This document shows positions 22,603 to 32,472 of a DNA stretch of 64,000 bases, piece by piece. The notes beneath the pieces are model-generated. The model made no database searches. It was not told where the DNA came from and worked only from the letters and a program-made list of their open reading frames with translations. The translations under genes were made by a program, and so were the position numbers. This DNA comes from Leptodactylus fallax (Eukaryota > Chordata > Amphibia > Anura > Leptodactylidae), in contig CAMRHE010000360.1 of the NCBI GenBank assembly GCA_947044405.1, forward strand, positions 483,001-547,000. Direction: 5' to 3'. The number at the start of each line of letters is the position of its first letter. The first letter of the stretch is position 1.

Positions 22603-23658
22603 GGGATTAAAACAGGGTAGTTAGGTTAGGGCCAGATAGGGAAAGGGAGGGCAAGGTTTTGCACAAGAGGTGGGGTTTGTTTTTTTGGTAGGGAGGGACA
22701 GGTAGGGATAGGGTAGGGATAGATTGATAGATAGGGACATAGTGTTAGGGCAAGTAGGTAGGGACGGGCCTCTTGTGCTCTCTTCCTGGTGGAGGGCTGG
22801 TGTGTCACCACATAGGCATTTTGTTTTGGAAATAGGATGGAAGGGTAAGAGGCTTGAGGATAACCGACCCTAGGCCTATGGGAGGTTTATGGGAGGGAAG
22901 GGGGTGTCAACGGTTTATATAAGATTGTGGGTTTTGTTATTGTATTTTGTCTGGTTTTCTTGTCTGGTTTTTGTTATTTGCTATTTGCCACTTAACATAT
23001 TTTTTTTGTTCATTTCCATTTTCATATTCCCATTGTATGTAGTTAAAAGGGTTTTTTTTTCTTAGGGGGGTAGGTTGTTTGGGAGGGGGGTTTCTTTTGG
23101 GGGTGGAGGGTTTGATATAGGTTTTGTGTGTCCGGCCTGGCTCTGGACTATGCGGACATGGGAGGACATGAGGCGGAGAGCCAGGTCGGTTTTCAGGGGC
23201 TCGGTGGCGGGTGGTGCCAGCACCAGGACTATGCAGACATGGGAGGACATGGAGCGTGGTGCTGGCCGGGTGTGGTGAGGGAAAAAAAAAAAAAAAAATT
23301 TTTGTTCTAATAAGTTTCAGTTGGGGTTTTTTTTTTGTTAGTATTATATGTTTTCCATTGTGTATTACTTATTTGGATTTTCTTTTGCTTCCAAGATAGG
23401 TAGAGTTTTGACTGGCGGATGACGGAAGAAAGACTGGAGAGTGAAAGGCGGAGTGAAAGGCAGAATGGATGGGGGCTGGTTTGCGGCTGGGTTTTCTTTT
23501 TTTTTGGTCTTTAATTTTGTCCCGGTTTCTTGTATCTTATTTATTGATGTTATTTATGCTATGTTTTGGATTTATGTTTAGTTTCTGTTTATGGGTTTTA
23601 TATTGTATTTTCGAATGTGACACTGTTTGTGAATTTTTACTTTTCTAATAAAAATAGT
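22603..23658 (+). other. LINE copy 2 3' UTR
   Basis: G/T-rich 3' UTR matching copy 1 closely in its first ~300 bases and less well afterwards. It contains the same twin hairpins and an A-run at 23282-23297, and ends AATAAAAATAG. Confidence 0.7.
23136..23266 (+). promoter_or_regulatory. Twin hairpins in the LINE 3' UTR, copy 2
   Basis: The stems are CCTGGCTCT (23136-23144) with AGAGCCAGG (23177-23185) and GCCAGCACCA (23216-23225) with TGGTGCTGGC (23257-23266). Both stems are fully conserved from copy 1, whereas the linker between them and a few loop bases differ. Confidence 0.8.
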
Positions 23659-23668
23659 TCCAATTCCT
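23659..23668. other. 10-bp flank TCCAATTCCT, right copy
   Basis: Third copy of the flank. It is followed at once by GGACAACCTCTTTAAAG, the MITE terminus. Confidence 0.85.
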
Positions 23669-23683
23669 GGACAACCTCTTTAA

Positions 23684-24035
23684 AGGATTTATCCATCTTT
23701 CTAATATTGATGGCCTGTCCTTAGGATAGGCCATCAATATTACATCTGCGATGATACAACAGCCAGGACCTCTGCAGATCAGCTTTTCCAGGACAGTGCG
23801 GCTACAGGTAAAGGTAACAATTCTTGGAGCCACGCTGTTCACTTGCCATACAAAGTGTAGCAGTAGGTTTATGTAGTGCAGTGGTGCACATGGTATAGTG
23901 GGTGAGCAGCATGGCTCCCGACATGTTATTACCTTTAGCCGCCCTGTCTCGGTGCCGCTGATCTGCATGGGTCCTGATGGTGGGCCCCTAGAAACAATTC
24001 CACTGGTGGGCCCTAGACATCCCAGTCCGACACTG
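23684..24035. other. Right arm of the hAT-like element
   Basis: Contains the inverted repeat ATTGATGGCCTGTCC (about 23707) / GGATAGGCCATCAAT (about 23725) and the terminal CAGTCCGACACTG. No gene is seen. Confidence 0.6.
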
Positions 24036-24388
24036 CTCATATGGCTACATCACCAGAGAAATAAAGAAAATATAGCTTGTACAATATGAAGAGAAAAATC
24101 GCCAAATCATTCAAACAAAACTGGCTGCGGCAGGAAGGAAATGTATAAGCTGTGCAAGCGCATATCAGGGTACACCCCAAATTTAGAGCTTACAAGGGAA
24201 AATAAACCAGAAATGACCGCCAGAGAGACCCCACCAATCATAGGAGCTACTGGGGATATAGTAGGGAGTTTGGTGTTCCCCATGTACTCCGCACAGCTTA
24301 CCTATTCACTCTTCACCATCCGCTGTGCAGTCACGTCTGAGATACTAATGCTTATTACACCCCTTGATAAATTCTTCCAAGCTCCACC

Positions 24389-25260
24389 ATGTACCCATAC
24401 AGCAGTTTACAATCACATATGGGGTATTGCCATGCTCAGGAGAAATTGTGTAACAAACTTTGAGGAGCTTTGTCTCCTTTATCCTCTTGTGAAAATAAAA
24501 AAAATGTGACTAAATTGACGGTTTATTAGAAAAAAAGTAATTTTTCATTTTCAAGTCCCAATGTTAATAAAATCTGTTAAACAGCTGTAGGGCCAAACTG
24601 CTCATTGTATCCCTTGATATATTCTGGGGTGTAGTTTCCAAAATGGGGTCACTTTTTGGGGTTTCCATTGTATTGTTACTTTAGGGGCTAAATGCGACAT
24701 GGCACCCGAAAACTATTCCAGCAAAATCTGCCCTTCATAAGCCAAATAGCGCTCTTTCCATTCCAAGCCGCACCATGTACCCATACAGCAGATTATGACC
24801 ACATATGGGGTATGGCCGTGTTCAGGAGAAATTGTTTAACAACCTTTGGGGAGCTTTTTCTCTTTTAACCCCTTGTGAAAATGAAAATTTGGGGGATAAA
24901 GTGACATTTTAGTAATTTTTTATTTACACATCCCAATGTTAATAAAATCTGTGAAAAGGCTTTTCGGTCAAAATGCTTGCTATACCTCTTGATAAATTCT
25001 ATGAGGGGTGTGGTTTCCAAAATGGGGTCACTTTTAGGGGGTTTCCATTGTATTGGTACTCTAGGGGCTCTGCAAATGAGACATGGCACCTGAAAACTAT
25101 TCCAGCAAAATCTGCTTTTCATACCCCCAGTCTCGCTCCTTACCTTCCAAGCGCTGCCGTGTGCCCAAACATCAGCTTACACCCACATGTGGGGTACTTC
25201 TGTGCTCGGGAGAAATTGCATAACAAACTGTGAGATGTATTTTCTCCTTTAACCCTTTCC
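24389..25260 (+). repeat. ~385-bp tandem repeat inside the TTAA element, about three copies
   Basis: A block with CCATACAGCAG, ACATATGGGGTA, AGGAGAAATTG and CTTGTGAAAAT recurs at about 24389, 24774 and 25160, a spacing of about 385 bases. Intervening parts share GTTTCCAAAATGGGGTCACT. Copies are diverged, so the duplications are old. Confidence 0.75.
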
Positions 25261-25926
25261 GAGTGTGTTAATTTTAGAGCTAAATGAATGTATTATTGAA
25301 AAAAAATGAAATGTCTAAATATCACCTCCATATTGTTTTAATCCTCGTGAAATGCTTAAAGGGTTAGCAAACTTTCCAAATGCTGTTTTGAATTATATGA
25401 GGGGCGCAGTTTTGAAAATTTGGTGATTCATGGGGGTTTCTAATATATAGGGCTTTATAATCCCCTTCAGAAATGAAGTGGTTCCTAAAAAAATTAGTTT
25501 GAGAAATTTTCTTGTAAATCTGGGAAATCGCTGCTACACTTGTAAGCTTTATAATGTCCAAAATAAATTAAATGACAATTAAAAGATGATGCCAATATAT
25601 AGCAGAGATATGGTAGATAATATTTATTAACTTATTTGGGTGGTATGACTATCTGTTTGAAAAGCAGAGCATTTCACATTTTGAAAATTGAGATTTTTTT
25701 CCAAATTTCCATCAAATTTCCTATTTTTTTTATAAATAAATACAAAAATATTGATCAATGTTTACCACTAACATGAAGTACAATGTCTCACGAAAAAACA
25801 ATCTCAAAATCACTTGTGCAAGTTAAAGGATCTTAAAGTTATTGCCATATAAAGTGACATATGTCAGTTTTGAAAAATGAGGCCTGGTCCTTAACACACT
25901 TTTGGGCTCAGACCTGAAGGGGTTAA

Positions 25927-26512
25927 AGATCTCTCCTTACCCTCAATCACAGAATCCGAAGAAGCCCAACTTCTCCAGCCGATCACCTTAGAAGAGGTCC
26001 GCCAGACCCTCCATAGTTTTCCAACGGGTAAAAGCCCAGGTCCGGATGGACTACCACTACTATATTACTCATCATTCCAAACCCAGCTTCTCCCACGTCT
26101 CACTGACTTTTGTAATGCACTTCTCCAAGGTACCCCCATGGTGCACCAGGCCCAGGAGGCCCACATCACACTTATTCCCAAAGAAGGAAAGGATTTGGCC
26201 CAATGCAGTAGTTATAGGCCCATATCCCTTCTAAACGTTGATTTAAAAATATGGGCCAAACTCCTGGCTCTCAGGCTTAGACACCTAATTCCAAACCTTC
26301 TTAATGATGAACAATCAGGTTTTGTGAAAGGGAGAGAAGGGAAAGAGAACACCATCCTTTTACTGCACGCCATAGCTATTGCCAAAAGGACCACACGCCC
26401 TCTAATTTTATTGGGTGTGGATGCCGAAAAGGCATTCGACAGGGTAAACTGGGCCTTCATGAATGTGACGTTAGAAACCTTCGGTTTCCCCCGAGATTTC
26501 ATAAAAGCAATA
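25927..26512 (+). pseudogene. L1-like LINE ORF2, fragment 2 (RT fingers and palm)
   Basis: It continues fragment 1 in frame after the TTAA. RT motifs are clear: PTGKSPGPDGLPLLYY, AHITLIPKEGKD, SYRPISLLNVDLKIWAK, DEQSGFVKGREGKEN and GVDAEKAFDRVNW. The frame is open until the inserted CR1 end near 26512. This is an L1-clade protein distinct from the Tx1-clade LINEs (LIPKEGKD and GFVKGR are L1-style). Confidence 0.9.
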
Positions 26513-26767
26513 TTCTATTTCTATTTCTATTTGAGTTGGAAGGGACCTCAAGGGCCATCGAGTCCAACCCCCTGCAAAAGCAGGTTTTCCTAAATCATTC
26601 CAGCTATATATTTATCCAGTTTCCATTTGAAGATTTCAATTGATGAAGAACTCACCACCTCCCGTGGCAGCCTATTCCACTCCCTCACTACCCTCACTGT
26701 TAAAAAGTTTTTCCTAATGTCTAATCTGTATCTCCTTCCCTTCCCTTCTCTCTCTACGCTCAACCCC
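26513..26767 (-). pseudogene. CR1-like LINE, 3' end (antisense)
   Basis: Read on the minus strand, it encodes the CR1-type C-terminus (a V-V-R-E-W-N-R-L-P stretch, then SSSIEIFKWKLDKYI). A stop follows, then a 3' UTR with GGTTGGACTCGATGGCCC and AGGTCCCTTCCAACTC, the classic CR1 3' end. It finishes with a short GAAATA microsatellite tail. It lies antisense within the L1 RT and has replaced a few codons of it. Confidence 0.85.
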
Positions 26768-27204
26768 ATGCCCGACTAAAAGTGAACGGTACCCTGTCAG
26801 ATTACTTCAATATCACAAATGGAACCAGACAATGATGCCCCCTCTCCCCCACCCTGTTCATCCTCACTCCAGGCTGTCCGTCAATACCCCCACATACATG
26901 GTTTCTCGGTCTCCAATCAAACCCTACAATCAGTGGCCTTCGCGGATGATGTATTGTTTCTAGTCACTAATCCGGCAGAGGGTCTACCGCACCTCACTGA
27001 ACTAATGGCCCGCTACGGCAAACTCTCCAACTATAGAGTAAATAGCTCGAAGTACGAAGTCCTTAACATCTCACTACAGGCTCTTCAAGCACAGAGGCAT
27101 AGCACCAACTCACCCTATACGTGGAAGAAAACATCTATAAAATATCTAGGTATCCACCTACAGACCACTCTTCAAGAGGTTTACCCAAGAAATTATGTCC
27201 CCCT
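26768..27204 (+). pseudogene. L1-like LINE ORF2, fragment 3 (RT catalytic region)
   Basis: The L1 resumes with A-R-L-K-V-N-G and a degenerate RQGCPLSP motif in which the Gly codon is TGA (26833-26835). A shift follows, then the catalytic box SVAFADDVLFLV and KYLGIHL of the RT thumb. It is cut at 27204 by CAGAGGCGTAGCTAGGG, a hAT-like end. Confidence 0.85.
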
Positions 27205-27866
27205 CAGAGGCGTAGCTAGGGGTTCAGCACAGGGGGGCGAACATGTCCAAGTGGGCCCCCAACTTGGACATGTTCGTATACTGATACTATGAGTATACGG
27301 TGAGCGTATAGTGGTATATAGCAGCTCTACACAGGGCTCTGCAGACAATTTAGGTGAATACAGGGCAGTAACATTTTGTGACTTACCGGTGACGTCTCTG
27401 ACTAATCCTTCACATTCTCCATCTCTTTCATCCGAACGGCCATGACCACTTCTTCCAGTCTCTGTAAAGTTTGCAACACAGACATCTTTGGCTCCTCACT
27501 TTTCCAGGCACCTGACCCACATTGTCCTCACCTACACAAAGTCCCCATCCTGCTGCTACCCCCAATTATAAAATATATAATATACCCCCCCATAATGAAT
27601 AATACCCACAAGTGCATCTTTAAATTAATAACTTCCCTGTGCACTCCCTTTAAATAGTGCCCCTTATTAATAATGTCCCAGGTATTTCCCAATTGAAAAA
27701 TTATTGGGGTTCCAATACCCGGGACCCCCAGGATCAGCTGTTTGAATGAACTGTGGTACCTGTGTAAGCGCCGTGACCCCTTCTCTGTTTACATAGTGTC
27801 ATTCTTTTCATAGCAGCCATGTAATGTAACTACAGCCTCGTCCTATCCACGTCTATGTGAAGGGCA
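27205..27866. mobile_element. hAT-like element, left end only
   Basis: It begins CAGAGGCGTAGCTAGGGG, a terminal motif typical of hAT-type repeats. A perfect 15-bp inverted repeat lies at 27238-27252 and 27262-27276 (CGAACATGTCCAAGT). The right end is missing: the antisense gypsy element takes over around 27867. The adjoining GTCCCCCT (27197-27204) may be half of a lost 8-bp duplication. Confidence 0.55.
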
Positions 27867-28256
27867 CTATAGTTCGGGACGAACTTCCTGTAGTACCCTG
27901 CTGTGCCCAGGAAAGACATCACCTGTCGCTTGGTCCGGGGGGTTGGCCATGTGGTGATTGCCTCCAGCTTCTCAGGCTCTGGCCTCAAGGTTCCCCCACC
28001 CACCCGGTGTCCCAGGTACTGGACCTCACGCATGCCCAGCTGACACTTCTCTGGTTTGATGGTCAAGCCCACGTGGTGAACCCGCCTCAACACCTGCGCC
28101 AGGTGTTGTAGCTGTTCTTCCCAAGTGGAGCTGAAGACGCGATATCATCCAGGTATGCAGCTGCAAACCCTTCACATCCCGACAGCAGGGAATTGACCAT
28201 CCTTTGAAAAGTGGGAGGGGCATTTTTCATGCCGAACGGCATGACAGTGAACTCAT
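27867..28256 (-). pseudogene. Gypsy reverse transcriptase, distal part
   Basis: On the minus strand this contains the catalytic AAYLDDI box (around 28144-28155), then KPEKCQLGMREVQYLGH and TKRQVMSFLGTAGYYRKFVP, the usual thumb/connection sequence before RNase H. Near 28130 and 28255 the frame shifts. It ends where non-gypsy sequence begins. Confidence 0.85.
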
Positions 28257-29719
28257 ACAGTCCAAAGGGAGTGGTAAAGGCCGACCGTTCCCGTGCCTCT
28301 GGGGATAGGGGAATTTGCCAGTATCCCCGGACTCAAGTCCATGATGGACAAATACTGGGCCTTACTTAACGAGTCTAGTAAATCGTCGATGCGTGGCATG
28401 GGATACGCATCATCAACTGTAACCACATTGAACTCCCTGTAGTCCACAGAGAACCGCATGGTCCGATCTTTTTTAGGTACCAGGACTACAGGCGAGGCCC
28501 ATGCACTGTGGGAGGGCTGAATCACCCCCATTTCCAACATCTCGCTGATCTCCTTATGTATTTGGGCCCGTACTTCCGAGGAGACGCGATATGGCGGTCG
28601 TCGGATAGGGGCATGATTCCCGGTATCCACGTTGTGGATGGCCCGGTCAGTTCTCCCTGGCTTTCCGGAAAACAGACCGGGGAGGGCACACCGAACACTG
28701 TTAAGTTGTGACCTTTGGGTCTCAGTCAGTAGGGGGTTTAACTGCGCTTTCTGGGGTGACCTTCCCTCCCCCAACTGAGTGAGCATGTCCGCAAGGTCCT
28801 CCTCTTCGCCCTCCTCTAGCAGACTACATACGGGAAAGGCAGTGGCTTCCCTGTCATGATGATCTTTCATCATGTTAACATGGAAGACCTTGTGCCTGTT
28901 CCGGCCTGGGTCAATGGTAACCAGGTAGTTGACGCAGTTGACCTGCCGGTGCACGATGTATGGACCAGACCATTTGGCCTGAAGCTTATCCTTAGGCTCA
29001 GGGACTAGGACCCATACCTTCTGCCCCGGCTGGTATATCCTCTCGCGAGCATTCTGATCATACCAGCGTTTCTGGTCGGTCTGAACCTGGACCATGTTGT
29101 CATGCACCAGCTGCGCCATCGTCTGCATTCGGTTACAGAATCGCAGGACATACTCCACGACTGGCACACCCTGGATAGCGGCGTCTCCTTCCCAGGACTC
29201 CTTCACTAGAGCTAGGGGCCCACGGACACGTCTCCCATACAAGAGCTCGAAGGGGGAGAACCCAGTTGAGGCTTGAGGCACCTCCCGGTAAGCAAACAAC
29301 AAGTGCGGGACATAAGGCTCCCAGTCGCTCCCATGGGACTCGACTAACATCCGAAGCATCTGCTTCAGTGTGCCATTGAACCGTTCACACAGACCATTGG
29401 TCTGCGGGTGATACGGGCTGGACACCAGAAGTTGCACCTTGGTTATCTTACACAGGCCTTGCATCAGGGCAGACATGAACTGGGTACCCCGGTCTGTGAG
29501 CATCTCTCTGGGAAACCCAACACGGGAGAAGATGCCTACCAGAGCCTTGGCCACTACATCAGCCCGGGTAGAGGACAGGGCGATGGCTTCTGGGTATCGA
29601 GTAGCGTAGTCTACTACCATTAAGATGAAGCGTTTACCGGAGCGGCTGGGGATGGACAGGGGTCCAATAAGGTCCACAGCCACTCGCTGGAAAGGTTCGA
29701 CTATGATGGGCATAGGCAC
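28253..29719 (-). pseudogene. Gypsy integrase core plus proximal reverse transcriptase
   Basis: The N-terminal part is the integrase catalytic core with AVDLIGPL, MLTDRGTQF and PHQPQTNG-type PYHPQTNGLCERF, a D,D,35E layout. Then follow the GQKVWVLVP and KWSGPYIVHR C-terminal integrase segments, and without any stop the RT starts: APIRRPPYRVS, MGVIQPSHSAWASPVVLVPKK and RFSVDYREFN. Integrase and RT are thus fused in one frame with integrase first. After LSIMDLS a small lesion shifts the frame. Confidence 0.9.
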
Positions 29720-29737
29720 CAGCGGAGCTTTGGAGCT

Positions 29738-30451
29738 TTACCCCGACTTGCCCATCCTTTGACACGCGTCACATGAATGGCAGTATCTAGCTACGTCCTT
29801 CCCCAGATTAGGCCAGTAGAATAAGTGGCTAAGGCGAGATTTGGTCTTGGCAATCCCTAAGTGACCGGCCAATGGAATGTCATGAGCGATCCGCAACAAC
29901 TCTCTCCGGTAAGGTTGGGGTACCACTAACTGTCTCTCATTTAGCTGACCTTCCTCCCCCTGGGTGGGTATCATTTCCCAATATAGCCTCCCTTGATCCC
30001 AGTAGACTCGGACCTTGTCAGACTCCGAGGGTGGTTGAGCGGCACGCTCCCTCAATATGGCCAGACTAGGGTCAGCTTGGACAGCTTCTCTGAACTCTTG
30101 GCTGGAGTGAGACAAAAGAGAGGTGTATGTTACATAGCTGCCAGACCTTTCCGGCTCTAGGGTGGGGGAATTTCTCAAGGTGGTCTCAGTAATGCATCCG
30201 AGTGACGGAGGGACCGGTGCAGAGGCTGGAAGGCTTTCCACCCCTTTGGCACTTTGACTGCGGGTAACCACCACAATACCAGCAGTCCGTCCTACATCCG
30301 GACCGTCACTGAGAGCCCAGAGAGACACCGAACCACCTGGTACAACATCCACAGTTTCATGGCAGACATTTGCAGTATCATTAACAGCATCCCTATCAGC
30401 ATTGGTTCTATCACACTGAGCTGGAGGGAGGACTGGCAGACATAGAGACAA
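29738..30451 (-). pseudogene. Gypsy integrase zinc-binding (HHCC) domain
   Basis: The C-terminal part shows AGHLGIAKTKSRL followed by FYWPNLGKDVARYCHSCDAC, the HHCC zinc finger of gypsy integrases. The preceding region is linker sequence with no recognised domain. It overlaps the protease frame, and a shift near 29735 separates it from the integrase core. Confidence 0.85.
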
Positions 30452-31338
30452 AGACTGGGGGGTGAGGCCCCCGCAGATGTGGACGGGTCTACAGCCCAGT
30501 CCTCACTCAGCTCCTTTACACCTACATTAATCCCAGATACATTAGAATTAGCATTTTCACAGAATGTATGAGGAGACATTTCAGAGGGAGGGTTACCAGC
30601 CCACTCTGCAGGTATTCCCACAGGTACAATAAAATTAGCATCTTCACAAACTGTATGAGGAGACATTTCAAAGGGAGGGTGATTAGCCCCCTCTGCATAT
30701 TGGCACACCATAGGCCCCAAATCTGTCCCCAACAGTACATTGGCAGGCAACTCAGACATCACTCCCACATCCCGCATTCCTTTCCCTGCACCCCAGTCTA
30801 AATGAACACAAGCCATGGGTACAGTAAAACGTTCCAATCCAATACCCCTTAGGGTCAGAGTTTTCCCGGGAATAATACTGTCTGGGGGGACCAAATCTGG
30901 TTGTACCAGCGTGACATCTGCCCCAGTGTCCCGGAATCCCATCACCACTTTGTCCCCCACAGTGACCTGTTGACGGTTAGCATTAAGCTGGGGCCCCTCC
31001 CTCGCAACTAGATACACAGATGGGCCGGCCGCTGTAGTTTGGGTAGCAGGGGGGTTCCTAGGGCGGTTGGGGCAGTCTCGTTGAAAATGTCCCGTTTGAT
31101 TACAGGCGTGGCACCGCCTGATCTCTCCCTGGGGTATGAGAGAGGTCGCCGGGGAGCTCAGAGCTCGAGGGGCAGGGGACGTATAGGAACCACCCGGGAC
31201 AGAGTTTGGCCTACCCCACCTGGAAGCAGAGGGCTGTGGTGACCTCCAGCTTGGTTCAGGATTCCCCGGGACAGATTGTGTCTTACCCCCTCCTCCAGCC
31301 GTCGCTGGCAGGTTTCCACGGCAACTGGTTGGCAACAT
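30292..31338 (-). pseudogene. Gypsy nucleocapsid knuckle and aspartic protease
   Basis: A CCHC knuckle (CHACNQTGHFQRDC) is followed about 45 residues later by the protease active site FRDTGADVTLV and, downstream, NVLLGTDLG. Two near-identical ~95-bp direct repeats at 30550-30740 encode E-M-S-P-H-T-like segments, an internal duplication. The frame overlaps gag by about 55 bases, with a G-run at the overlap. Confidence 0.85.
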
Positions 31339-32269
31339 AACGATCCGCTATTGCTGCGGCTGTTTCAAGGTCCTTGGGCTCTCGGTCCAGGAGGTATTTT
31401 TGCACTTCCTCGGTACAAATGTTCAAGAACTGCTCTTGAAGCATGAGGTCTGCAAGGCTTTCTTGCGAGGTGACGGACTTGCCCTCCGTCCACTCCCGGA
31501 ACCACACGCGCAGCTGGGCCGCTGTATCCTCATGGCTCTCTGAAGGCTTTTTCTGCAGTCCTCGGAACCTTCGATGGTATAGCTCCGGCATGAGTTGGTA
31601 CCTCCGGATCAGCGCTGCTTTAACAGACTCATAGTCCTGGTCAACTGGCAAATTGGCGTAAGTGTCCAGGGCTTTTCCCCTCAACCGGGGAGCCAGGTAA
31701 CGGACCCAATCCGTCTGTGGTAGCTGATACTGCTTACACACTTTCTCAAAGGCCCGCAAGAATGAGTCCAAATCCCCGTTTGTTTCAAGGATTGGAAAGT
31801 CCTCGGATCGGAGCCTTGGTACATGGGCTTCTGGAGTGTGTGCAGTGACAGACGGTGCCTGCTGGGAGAGCTCCATTCTTTTGAGCTCAAGCTGATACTG
31901 CCGTTCTAGTTCTGCAGCTTCACGATCGGCCTGCCGTTCTGCGGCCTGCCGATCGGCTTGCCGTTCTGCATCTTCCTGAAAGCGGCACAACACCTGCAGG
32001 TATGTGTTAGGGTCACTGGTGCCTACTTGCTGCAGGACCATTTGCCAGTGTGAAGCCATTCCCCCAGCAAGGCTGGGGCTACTGGCCTCTCCTGGTGAAG
32101 TAATCCTTGGGACCGGGCTGCTTGCTGCACTTCCTGGCCTAGCCCCAAAATCAAGACTCTGTTCGATTTTCTGCATGGCTGTGGCTGCCTCCATTTTAGC
32201 CATACGCTCAGGATCTCCAAAAGCCTGGTTCTGCAGTTCTGGGGCTCTGCTTCTGAGCCCACTAGCCAT
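31283..32269 (-). pseudogene. Gypsy gag with SCAN-like capsid domain
   Basis: The start is set at the ATG at 32269 (M-A-S-G-L-R-S). There is a Gln/Arg/Glu-rich coiled-coil segment in the middle. The C-terminal third has ESLADLMLQEQFLNICTEE and AAAIADRYV, which closely resembles the SCAN dimerisation domain of vertebrate zinc-finger proteins; SCAN is known to derive from the gag of Gmr1-like gypsy elements. It would form the particle. A run of five G near 31285 probably shifts the frame into the nucleocapsid region. Confidence 0.85.
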
Positions 32270-32454
32270 CCACTGGTATTTGCCAAATAAAAGATAAGAT
32301 AGAATACGAAGAGTAAGGGAGGGGAACAGCACTGTATCAAACTTTCACTGTATCTTAATGCTTGCTTTAATACCGAGCTTGTCTCATAGGATTACTACAA
32401 TTCCCAACATGTGAGTGATAAAGGTCACCAATACACGCTGTTTATCCTAAGATC

Positions 32455-32471
32455 CAACTACGCTGCCACCA
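32455..32471 (-). other. Primer-binding site, putative
   Basis: On the minus strand the LTR is followed after one T by TGGTGGCAGCGTAGTTG. TGG next to the LTR is where a tRNA 3' CCA would pair. I could not assign the tRNA. Confidence 0.5.
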
Positions 32472-32472
32472 A

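Larger units (their letters stand above)
15380..23658 (+). mobile_element. Tx1-clade LINE, copy 2
   Basis: About 8.28 kb, same orientation and layout as copy 1, starting TCGGGGCAGCTG and ending TAATAAAAATAG. ORF2 is nearly identical to copy 1 (no difference seen between 12001-12300 and 20311-20610). The 5' part of ORF1 and the distal 3' UTR are clearly more diverged. It also carries frame-breaking lesions, mostly at sites different from copy 1. Confidence 0.8.
6373..23683. mobile_element. Foldback MITE split by the two LINEs
   Basis: The left end TTAAAAGAGGTTGTCCATAA and the right end, reverse-complemented, TTAAAGAGGTTGTCCAGG are inverted repeats. The arms extend inward through GGTGTAAA and GCATACTCACCTGTCCCC. 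MITE DNA is 6373-6720 plus 23669-23683. The LINE pair sits in the right arm, 10 bases from the GGACAACC motif. The left arm preserves the equivalent unfilled position (CGCTCCAGTTTATGGACAAC when reverse-complemented). Confidence 0.75.
4498..24035. mobile_element. hAT-like non-autonomous element carrying nested MITEs and LINEs
   Basis: The ends are CAGGGTCGGACTGG at the left and CAGTCCGACACTG at the right, inverted terminal repeats of about 14 bp with one or two mismatches. The flanking 8-bp duplication CTCATATG is the length typical of hAT transposons. The element's own DNA is full of palindromes and foldback MITEs and encodes no recognisable transposase. Two Tx1-clade LINEs account for about 17 kb of its 19.5 kb. 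Confidence 0.85.
3737..25926 (-). mobile_element. TTAA-bounded piggyBac-like non-autonomous element, split by a hAT-like insertion
   Basis: The left end reads TTAATCCCTTTACGCATTC and the right end, reverse-complemented, TTAACCCCTTCAGGTCTGAG. Both match the two ends of the 967-bp element at 57821-58787, in reverse orientation. The element's own DNA is 3737-4497 and 24036-25926; the middle is the nested hAT-like element. TTAA at both ends is the signature of piggyBac-type target choice. The left arm keeps the inverted CGTACCTGTACGTGGG...CCCACGT pair seen in the short copy. No transposase is visible, so movement would have needed a helper. The host L1 reading frame is restored exactly if one TTAA is kept. 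Confidence 0.8.
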
